From assembly GCA_030639305.1 (NCBI GenBank), contig DAOWCY010000235.1, positions 1 to 10,315 of the forward strand: a stretch of DNA of 10,315 nt, in the 5' to 3' direction. Position 1 is the stretch's first letter. Every line of letters begins with the position of its first letter. Below the pieces are notes generated by a model. The model saw only the letters and a program-made list of their open reading frames with translations. It had not been told where the DNA came from and ran no database searches. The DNA comes from JAGLQA01 sp023135565 (GTDB lineage Bacteria > Acidobacteriota > Aminicenantia > UBA2199). The position numbers and the translations under genes were made by a program. Positions 6,301 to 10,315 of the stretch are shown one piece after another.

Positions 6301-8371
6301 CAAAACCCTGCTCTATCTCAACGATATTGCGGCGCTGCGTTTACACGACGGTTTATTCGTGTACTATAATCCTTTTTCTATCACCCGCTGTGACATGGAC
6401 AGCCGCAAGCAGTACACCAACGAGGATTACGAAAAATTCGCCCTTTTTTATCAACATAAAATCGAACAGATTCACATCGTGGGCGAATACGCCAAAAAGT
6501 TAGTCAAAAACTACAAAGAAGCCATGAGTTTCGTGGATGATTATTTTACCCTGGATTACAAGGCTTTTATAAAAAAACATTTCCCCGGACGCCTGACCCG
6601 GATTCGCCGGCCCATCACAGAAGAGCAGTTCGAGAAAATTTACCGGGACCTCTCCCCGGAACAGTTAAAGATCATCAACGACAACCAGGGCAAAGCTATT
6701 TTAGTGGCGGCGGGTCCGGGCAGCGGCAAGACCCGCGTACTGGTTCACAAAGTGGCCTCCCTGCTCACTTTAGAGGACGTCAAAAGCGAACAGTTCTTGA
6801 TGCTCACCTATTCCCGCTCAGCGGCCAACGAGATGAAAACGCGCCTGTTCGATTTGATCGGCAAAAAAAGCAGGTATATCGACATCCATACCTTCCACTC
6901 TTTCGCCTTTAATATCGTGGAAATCAAAGGCGACTTAGAGCAGTCGGCGGACATTATTCCCAGGGCCATCGAGTTAATTAAATCGGGCCGGGCAGTCAAC
7001 AAAGTGGAGAACAAGAGCGTACTGGTGATCGACGAATTTCAAGACATCAGCGGGGAAGAATTCGAATTGATCGAGGCGATTATCGCCGCTGCCGGGGAGA
7101 TCAGAGTATTGGCCGTAGGAGACGACGACCAGAATATTTTTGAATTTCGCGGTTCCTCGGCTCTTTACATGAAAACCTTTCAAGACAGGTTCCGGGCCGT
7201 ACTCTACCACCTGAATACCAACTACCGCGCCAAGAACAACTTAGTGCAGTTCTCCAATTTCTTTGTACAGCGGCTGTCGAACCGGGTAAAAGCGGGTCAG
7301 ACTTTAGTGTCGTCGCAGCCGGGGGAAAACGGCAGTATTTCCATCACCAAATACAAATCCGGTCATCTAATCACCCCGCTAACCGCCGCTGTGGTCGCCG
7401 AAGGCAAAGAAAAAACATCCGGCGGCAGGGGCAGCACAGCGGTGCTCACCGCCACCAATGACGAAGCGCTGCAAGTTTACACCCTGCTGCGGCAGCAGGG
7501 TATAAAGGCCGAACTGCTGGTCTCTTACGCGGATTTCAGTTTAAAATCCTTAGTGGAATTAAAGATGTTCTCGTTTTATTTAAAAGAGTACTCCGACAAC
7601 TGCGCGGATAAGATCATCCCTAAAGCGCAGTGGCGGGATTTCCGCCGCCAAATCGCCGAAAAATTCTCCCGCTCCAAACAATTAGCTTTGGTTTTAAGGG
7701 TAATCGACTCTTTTTTTAAAGAGCAGGAGCGCCTGTTGGAGATCGAGTGGCGGGAGTATTTAGACGAAGTAAAGTTAGAGGATTTTATTTTCCCGGAGAA
7801 AGAGACTATTTTTGTTTCTACCATGCACAAAGCCAAAGGCAAGGAATTCGATTTCGTATTTTTGCTGTTGGACAATTTTAGAACTGCCTCGGAGGAGCAG
7901 TTCCGGGTGATATACGTGGCCCTTACCAGGGCTAAAGAGAACCTGTTCATACACACCGACAGCGATATTTTCAACGATATTTCCGTGCCCCGGTGTAAGC
8001 GCCTTTCCGACGAAACTATTTATGCCTACCCGGACAGGCTCTCGCTGCAGCTTACGCCTAAAGACGTTTTCTTAGACTTTTTTACTTATGAAAACACGAA
8101 AAAAACCATCAAAAATCTCCAGTCCGGTGATGTGCTGCTCCTCTCGGAACACGACCCTACTATTTTGACCTATCGAGGCCAAAACATCCTGAAATTTTCC
8201 AACAGCGGCGCAGATCGCATCGAAAGGTTTTTGCGGCGCGGTTATGCGGTCTTATCGCTGCATGCCGAATATATCGTCATCTGGAAAAAAAAGGAAGATG
8301 AGAAACAGTACCGCATCGTACTGCCTCGCATCGAATTGGGAACGGCGGGGTGCGGGGCACCCACCCTATGA
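3344..8371 (+). CDS. Fusion of DEDD exonuclease-like domain, RecQ helicase and UvrD-like SF1 helicase
   Basis: This 1675-aa protein joins several DNA-processing domains. Residues 1-125 look like a DEDD 3'-5' exonuclease: FFDLEVD (D8, E10), CGHNIFSHD (48-56) and NNPVSDAKLAHELF with D110; the usual His five before D110 is Asn. A Cys cluster, C236-x4-C241-x2-C244-H245, precedes the RecQ core, which has TGGGKS (294-299), DEAH (397-400), the SSWGQDFRPDY signature, CFTATA (437-442) and QEAGRAGR (585-592). The zinc-binding CxxC set of classical RecQ is absent after it. A low-complexity linker (about 889-957) leads to an SF1 helicase with GPGSGKT (1124-1130), DEFQD (1230-1234), GDDDQNIFEFRG (1259-1270), STMHKAKGKEFD (1492-1503) and VALTRAKE (1525-1532). 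A small C-terminal domain ends at IVLPRIEL (1665), followed by a repeat-derived ten-residue tail. Start 3344 is chosen from the promoter position. Expected roles are unwinding and trimming DNA in repair, replication-fork processing or defence. Confidence 0.9.
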   Translation: MKDILFFDLEVDSHRQLTDLGAFLNDTTFHNINLKEFYNFAKNAAFICGHNIFSHDLPLLEEKSIHPDFLKKQSIDTLYLSALLFPQKPYHKLVKDYKLVSAEPNNPVSDAKLAHELFADCSSQFQQLVPMLKSLFFRLLNNTPQFRGFFSFLAARRLLDLSDMSQSPTSIMKEHFKEKVCLHCDLHLLMKEHPLELACALSLIAAPGANSVSPAWLAHRHPEILPLMNRLRYNRCASPDCVYCHTKLDPKKALKRIFAFEQFRRFENDKDIPLQEQAVNAALDHKSFLAVFPTGGGKSLTFQLPALIKGEACRGLTVVISPLQALMKDQVDILKERHERTDAVAINSLLSPLERAEAVEKVETGAVSLLYISPEALRSNTILRIIKNRIIERFVIDEAHCFSSWGQDFRPDYLYIGEFLKLLQKEKNLTSPIPVSCFTATAKPSVVADIDAYFQKKLGVEIEVFKTAPKRKNLSFGLYRAADDSERFSLLLDLLYQDENPKIVYTTRVKRSEELADKLKKHGFSAAAYNGQMSSGRKIRIQEDFKNGAVKIIVATSAFGMGIDKEDISMVIHYNISDSLESYIQEAGRAGRDPNIEANCYALYDDSDLMGHFSLLNSTRLNKKEIYQVWQAIKKIKAEKFSRSALELARGAGWDAELRGWETRIKTALTALEESGFIKRGQDRTRVFATALQVKNMEEAADKIRQYGKLDDRDRLNALRIIKHIISYKSSRVDQITDILGIKKYDTRRLINELKGLGILGGDRDLSAYVNASSGAANYSRRAFEKFSRLEIEFLETLKAKWTRDTPVVTVSLKEINSDFLQQGIESDIESLRSLIFTWLNRGWINKNRLDRRSHVYRIEFTQTPAFIKKEALRRLELARRILDKLIQNAGAHHVGRGYGAPTLLAASRQSTERGGILNPTKETAAPAEKGAAPPTYKPDERISSTPGNPGSSAAETLVEFSIDELRRFNDGDFLFKGDYAVSDYDKTLLYLNDIAALRLHDGLFVYYNPFSITRCDMDSRKQYTNEDYEKFALFYQHKIEQIHIVGEYAKKLVKNYKEAMSFVDDYFTLDYKAFIKKHFPGRLTRIRRPITEEQFEKIYRDLSPEQLKIINDNQGKAILVAAGPGSGKTRVLVHKVASLLTLEDVKSEQFLMLTYSRSAANEMKTRLFDLIGKKSRYIDIHTFHSFAFNIVEIKGDLEQSADIIPRAIELIKSGRAVNKVENKSVLVIDEFQDISGEEFELIEAIIAAAGEIRVLAVGDDDQNIFEFRGSSALYMKTFQDRFRAVLYHLNTNYRAKNNLVQFSNFFVQRLSNRVKAGQTLVSSQPGENGSISITKYKSGHLITPLTAAVVAEGKEKTSGGRGSTAVLTATNDEALQVYTLLRQQGIKAELLVSYADFSLKSLVELKMFSFYLKEYSDNCADKIIPKAQWRDFRRQIAEKFSRSKQLALVLRVIDSFFKEQERLLEIEWREYLDEVKLEDFIFPEKETIFVSTMHKAKGKEFDFVFLLLDNFRTASEEQFRVIYVALTRAKENLFIHTDSDIFNDISVPRCKRLSDETIYAYPDRLSLQLTPKDVFLDFFTYENTKKTIKNLQSGDVLLLSEHDPTILTYRGQNILKFSNSGADRIERFLRRGYAVLSLHAEYIVIWKKKEDEKQYRIVLPRIELGTAGCGAPTL
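6033..6054 (+). repeat. GC-rich palindromic repeat, copy A (inside helicase linker)
   Basis: This 22-nt stretch matches copy B (8346-8367) at 19 of 22 positions, including the shared GCACCCACCCT. It encodes G-Y-G-A-P-T-L in the helicase linker, in the same frame in which copy B encodes G-C-G-A-P-T-L. Its arms (GGGT / ACCC) are less perfect than those of copy B. Confidence 0.55.
8346..8367 (+). repeat. GC-rich palindromic repeat, copy B (3' end of helicase gene)
   Basis: The copy contains a perfect hairpin, GGGTGC (8348-8353), GGG loop, GCACCC (8357-8362). It supplies most of the last ten codons of the helicase gene; the gene's stop (8369-8371) follows directly. It pairs with copy A at 6033-6054. 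Confidence 0.55.
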
Positions 8372-8493
8372 GGGCCGGGCAAGCAGCGTAAGCTGCCGCA
8401 TTAGGAGGTGACTTTCTTCTTCCTTAGAGGATACCCGGGAAATGTGTCCCCAGGGGCCCCCGGAAATATCGTTTCTTCTCTTCCAGGTAGGTA
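8372..8493. other. Gene-free GC-rich tract with several hairpins
   Basis: No convincing gene lies between the helicase stop and the HU stop (8688). The first part holds GCAGC-GTAA-GCTGC (8383-8396) and CCCC-A-GGGG (8448-8456) next to GGGGCCCCC. None is followed by a T-run, so these are not ordinary terminators. A pair of pyrimidine-rich stretches (near 8412 and 8471) resemble each other. An AGGAGGTGA (8403-8411) looks like a ribosome site but no start codon follows it at a suitable distance. Confidence 0.5.
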
Positions 8494-8540
8494 AATGAGA
8501 CCTTACATGGGGGTAAAGTACCCCCATGTAAGGTCTCATT
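8494..8540. repeat. Perfect 22-bp inverted repeat with 3-nt loop
   Basis: The arms 8494-8515 and 8519-8540 are exact reverse complements, separated by AAG. The arms begin with AATGAGACC and end with GGTCTCATT; five G-C pairs sit near the loop. There is no T-run after either arm. As RNA it would be a long, very stable stem; as DNA it could extrude as a cruciform. It may be a processing or termination structure after the helicase transcript, or a small mobile or palindromic repeat unit. Confidence 0.9.
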
Positions 8541-8544
8541 ACAT

Positions 8545-8569
8545 CCAACCATCAGGTGGGTTCGTTTTT
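8545..8569 (+). terminator. Terminator-like hairpin 1, CCAACC-ATCA-GGTGGG
   Basis: CCAACC (8545-8550) pairs with GGTGGG (8555-8560) with one A-G mismatch and an ATCA loop, followed by TTCGTTTTT. On the plus strand it lies about 170 nt after the helicase stop and is a plausible terminator for that gene. It is closely related to hairpin 2 at 8643. Confidence 0.45.
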
Positions 8570-8618
8570 AAGCAGTATCTCAGAAAACGCGCTTTTACCT
8601 TATATAACGGCAATAAAC

Positions 8619-8635
8619 AATATGTAATACATATT
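8619..8635. promoter_or_regulatory. AT-rich 17-bp palindrome, operator-like
   Basis: AATATGTA (8619-8626), a central A and TACATATT (8628-8635) form a perfect 8-bp-arm palindrome. Size and symmetry fit a dimeric repressor site, but no promoter is clear beside it. It lies between the two terminator-like hairpins. Confidence 0.35.
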
Positions 8636-8642
8636 TCAAATT

Positions 8643-8666
8643 CCCACCGTCAGGCGGTTTTTTTTT
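8643..8666 (+). terminator. Terminator-like hairpin 2 with nine Ts
   Basis: CCCACC (8643-8648), loop GTCA and GGCGG (8653-8657) form a short stem with one mismatch, directly followed by nine Ts (8658-8666). It is oriented for rightward transcription and so would not end the leftward HU transcript in the usual way. It may close a short RNA starting after hairpin 1, or back up termination of the helicase transcript against HU. Confidence 0.5.
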
Positions 8667-8687
8667 AAGCTAAGTCTTTAAAAGATG

Positions 8688-8981
8688 TTATTTACTTACT
8701 CTATCTCTTAAGGTTTTTCCTGCTTTAAAAACAGCATAACTCTTGGCAGGAATCGTCATTTTTTCCCTTGTCTTGGGGTTAACCCCTATCCTCTCCTTCC
8801 TGTGGACTGTCTTAAAAGTACCGAAACCGGGTAGAGTTACTTTTTTCCCGGCATCCAGCTCTACTGCAATGATTCCTTGACCCGGATTGGCATCAAAGAC
8901 AGCGTTCACCGCAGCCGTAGAGTCTTTCATAGATAGCCCTGTTTTTTTTGCTAACTTCTTAATTAGATCGGTTTTGTTCAT
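8688..8981 (-). CDS. hup: HU family DNA-binding protein
   Basis: This 97-aa protein is of HU/IHF type and full length. It starts MNKTDLIKKLAKKTGLSMKD, the helical dimerisation part. It continues with KVTLPGFGTFK (47-57), a basic arm RKERIGVNPKTREKMTIP (61-78) with the DNA-intercalating proline P69 in NPKT, and FKAGKTLRDRV at the end. HU dimers bend and compact DNA and assist replication, recombination and repair. The start is fixed by a very strong AAGGAGGT site (8989-8996), 7 nt upstream. It is transcribed alone from the promoter at 9064-9091, which overlaps an inverted repeat. Which HU paralogue this is, or whether it is chromosomal or carried by an element, cannot be told from the sequence. 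Confidence 0.95.
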   Translation of the reverse strand: MNKTDLIKKLAKKTGLSMKDSTAAVNAVFDANPGQGIIAVELDAGKKVTLPGFGTFKTVHRKERIGVNPKTREKMTIPAKSYAVFKAGKTLRDRVSK

Positions 8982-9060
8982 AGGTGTGACCTCCTTGTGT
9001 TAAATTGTGTACCAACCAACCTTGCCCTGGTGGTAAAATAAAGAACTTTTTTCTCATTTT

Positions 9061-9084
9061 TCTATTTTACACATTTAAAATAGA
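9061..9084. promoter_or_regulatory. Perfect 9-6-9 inverted repeat over the HU promoter (operator candidate)
   Basis: TCTATTTTA (9061-9069) and TAAAATAGA (9076-9084) are exact reverse complements with a 6-nt spacer. The repeat covers the -10 and most of the spacer of the HU promoter. A protein bound here would block RNA polymerase, so it is a good candidate operator for autoregulation or for an outside repressor. Confidence 0.6.
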
Positions 9085-9091
9085 ATGTCAA
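9064..9091 (-). promoter_or_regulatory. Promoter of the HU gene
   Basis: On the minus strand, TTGACA (9091-9086), a 16-nt spacer and TAAAAT (9069-9064) form a strong sigma70-type promoter. Transcription should start near 9057, giving a leader of about 75 nt before the HU start. Confidence 0.65.
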
Positions 9092-9162
9092 TCCTATAAG
9101 ACGATTTTTTTGTTAAAATAGTTTAAAATGCCCTAAAAACAAGATAAGACATGTGAGGATAA

Positions 9163-9261
9163 GCCGCAAATTCGACACAGCAGACCCAGGAAGAAGATGA
9201 GTATATCTTCGATTACGATAAAAATTTTATGGACGATGTGGTACAGCAAAAGAGTGTATGA
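9163..9261 (+). pseudogene. Coding-like remnant, C-terminal end of an unknown protein
   Basis: A stretch open from 9163 to a TGA at 9261 encodes an acidic peptide, QQTQEEDEYIFDYDKNFMDD followed by VVQQKSV. It lacks a start codon at its beginning, and codon choice looks protein-like. It has no recognised domain. It may be the 3' remnant of a deleted gene between the HU gene and the zinc-finger antitoxin. Apart from this and the HU promoter, I see nothing certain in 8982-9320. Confidence 0.25.
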
Positions 9262-9320
9262 ATATTATTTAATGTCGATTGGGGAGTTATAGCCTGGACC
9301 CTACCTGGAGTATATCACCG

Positions 9321-9551
9321 CTAAGCATAGGCGAAAATATCCATAGAAACGGACTTTATAGGTTTTGCTTCTCCGTGCACCATACGGCGGATTTTTTCGG
9401 TGGTCTCACGGGAAAAAGTTTCTTCGCCGCAGCGCACACAGATTGCCGCCGGGATGTGTTCGACCATAACCGGCTTACCATCGATCCGGAACATTTCGTC
9501 AACAAAACTTTCTTTTTTCTCTGTTGAACCGCATACGTTACAGCGAAACAT
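9321..9551 (-). CDS. YgiT-type zinc-finger antitoxin (MqsA N-terminal-like)
   Basis: This 76-aa protein has two CxxC pairs, C4-x2-C7 (CNVC) and C38-x2-C41 (CVRC), expected to bind one zinc as in the N-terminal domain of MqsA/YgiT antitoxins. Between them lie the strand-rich segments typical of this fold, and the end, KSVSMDIFAYA, resembles the usual short C-terminal strand. It lacks the helix-turn-helix domain that full-length MqsA (about 130 aa) uses to bind DNA. It is the second gene of a leftward pair. Only 2 nt separate it from the DUF4258 gene, and its AGGAGG ribosome site lies in that gene's last codons. It most likely neutralises the DUF4258 protein. Confidence 0.87.
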   Translation of the reverse strand: MFRCNVCGSTEKKESFVDEMFRIDGKPVMVEHIPAAICVRCGEETFSRETTEKIRRMVHGEAKPIKSVSMDIFAYA

Positions 9552-9553
9552 GG

Positions 9554-9862
9554 TTACCTCCTTTTATAGTAGTCTATCCACTCCATTTCGTTCGGCTCAT
9601 AGAGCGTGATGATTTTAACAAAATCCGAATCAGCGCGTGATACTTGTATATGCATTGGCCGTCCCATTTTAGTAAAACATAACAGCAGACAACTGGGAGA
9701 GTATTTGTCATCAGGATAGTTTTCGATTAGTTTCGCATGTTTTCCAGCCTCCTTTATTTCCATTTCATTGATATTACGTTCAACTGATCGCCTGAAAGCA
9801 TGCCTGCTAAATTCAAACTGTCCTTGTGACAATTGTTTTCTTATTTTCTCCAGTGTTTTCAT
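9554..9862 (-). CDS. DUF4258 domain protein, probable toxin of TA pair
   Basis: This 102-aa protein matches DUF4258. Visible signatures are QFEFSRHAFRRSVERNI (15-31), LIENYPDDKYSPSCLLL (45-61), GRPMHIQV (67-74) and IITLYEPNEMEW (84-95). The fold is thought to resemble BrnT/RelE-like small RNases, with the basic and His residues of the first motif as likely active-site or RNA-binding positions. Gene pairs of DUF4258 with a YgiT-type zinc finger are common and are treated as toxin-antitoxin systems, with the toxin first, as in mqsRA. No clear Shine-Dalgarno site precedes the ATG, unlike the antitoxin, which would favour antitoxin synthesis. The frame is intact and the length normal. Confidence 0.85.
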   Translation of the reverse strand: MKTLEKIRKQLSQGQFEFSRHAFRRSVERNINEMEIKEAGKHAKLIENYPDDKYSPSCLLLCFTKMGRPMHIQVSRADSDFVKIITLYEPNEMEWIDYYKRR

Positions 9863-9916
9863 ATATGCACTTTTTAGCTGATTTCTACTTTGCCAGCCGG
9901 GTAAACTACCTGTGTA

Positions 9917-9945
9917 ATCTTAGTCTATTATGGCGTGGAAGTCAA
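9917..9945 (-). promoter_or_regulatory. Candidate promoter of the DUF4258-YgiT pair
   Basis: On the minus strand TTGACT (9945-9940), a 17-nt spacer and TAAGAT (9922-9917) lie about 55 nt before the DUF4258 start. The -35 is good and the -10 moderate. Confidence 0.4.
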
Positions 9946-10021
9946 TAAGATTTTCTAAAAAATATACGAAATTATCAGTGAAAAAAATGAAGTTGGAGGA
10001 ATTTTTTATTAATACTTCGTG

Positions 10022-10136
10022 AAAGTTTGCTGAAAAACCAAAGTCCGCGGCGCGGGCACCCTCTGAGCCGCTTCGCGGCAAGAACAGCAGAGGCCGGGGA
10101 ATACAAAACCAGCAGTCTGATGAAAAAACAAACTTT
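10022..10136. repeat. Large GC-rich imperfect palindrome (about 115 nt)
   Basis: Nested inverted repeats share one axis: AAAGTTTG (10022-10029) with CAAACTTT (10129-10136), GCTG (10029-10032) with CAGC further in, TCCGCGGC (10044-10051) with GCCGGGGA (10093-10100, one mismatch), CCTCTG (10060-10065) with CAGAGG (10088-10093), and an inner GCCGC-TTC-GCGGC (10067-10079). Some inner pairings exclude each other. The GC-rich core contrasts with its AT-rich surroundings. It could be a structured RNA or a palindromic repeat element. The long minus-strand ORF through it shows no family features. I see nothing else firm in 9946-10260. Confidence 0.5.
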
Positions 10137-10266
10137 TGTTAATCCAGGATGTGGGGAGCCGATAAGGGACTGATTATCGAGACAGGATAGTTCTTTCAGA
10201 GGTCTACCCAGCACAGTCCCCTCTTGAATAGTGCCATTTGGCGGCCCCAATAAAATAACCAATAGC

Positions 10267-10286
10267 TTTATTGAATTTCCAATAAA
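10267..10286. promoter_or_regulatory. 7-6-7 inverted repeat near window end
   Basis: TTTATTG (10267-10273) and CAATAAA (10280-10286) are exact reverse complements separated by 6 nt. This is the same layout as the HU operator candidate, with different bases. It may serve a gene starting beyond the window. Confidence 0.3.
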
Positions 10287-10315
10287 ACAAGATAAAATGA
10301 TACCATATAATTTTA

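Noticed and set aside
8366..8548. 60-aa ORF on the minus strand after the helicase gene
   Set aside because: It lies in the hairpin-rich tract, with its start inside the 22-bp inverted repeat region; no protein features seen.
10022..10136. Integron attC recombination site
   Set aside because: Size and palindromic form fit, but the required GTTRRRY and RYYYAAC core sites are absent at the ends, and no integrase gene is seen.
9975..10262. 95-aa ORF on the minus strand
   Set aside because: It runs through the large palindrome, has no ribosome site or family signature, and the residue mix looks like translated non-coding DNA.

Overview
This is a bacterial chromosome window. Promoters look like sigma70 type (TTGACA / TATAAT), Shine-Dalgarno sites are AGGAGG-like, and genes are short and often coupled. 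Nothing fixes the phylum. The large exonuclease-RecQ-UvrD fusion is a family I associate with Bacteroidota and other anaerobic or uncultivated bacteria, so I leave the host as an unassigned bacterium. The dense toxin-antitoxin (TA) modules, gene remnants and short repeats suggest an accessory region.

Layout, left to right. Bases 1-210 hold at most a small doubtful ORF. A CapA-type metallophosphatase-fold gene runs leftward (1572-211). Rightward from about 1767 lies a strong promoter, a 38-codon remnant matching the C-terminal end of a BrnT toxin, and an intact CopG/BrnA-type antitoxin. Next is a three-gene rightward cluster (2355-3177): a 74-aa antitoxin-like protein, a DUF2281 antitoxin and a PIN-domain (VapC-like) toxin, with overlapping ends. 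A tandem 7-nt repeat and a promoter precede the dominant gene (3344-8371). It encodes a protein of about 1675 aa that joins a DEDD-type exonuclease-like domain, a RecQ helicase, a low-complexity linker, an SF1 UvrD-like helicase and a small C-terminal domain.

Bases 8346-8670 are gene-free but full of hairpins, including a perfect 22-bp stem and two related terminator-like hairpins. An HU-family gene follows (8981-8688, leftward); its promoter overlaps a perfect 9-bp inverted repeat. Next comes a degenerate coding remnant, then a leftward DUF4258 toxin / YgiT zinc-finger antitoxin pair (9862-9321). The last 450 bases carry the pair's promoter and a large GC-rich imperfect palindrome.

How the genes relate. 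Two TA modules appear complete (DUF2281-PIN and DUF4258-YgiT). One is decayed (brnT remnant plus antitoxin), and one antitoxin-like gene lacks its usual toxin. They flank a repair or defence-type helicase-nuclease that appears to be transcribed alone. The large fusion protein is the most interesting gene. A short GC-rich palindromic repeat occurs twice in it, in the same reading frame, forming part of its inter-helicase linker and its last ten residues.
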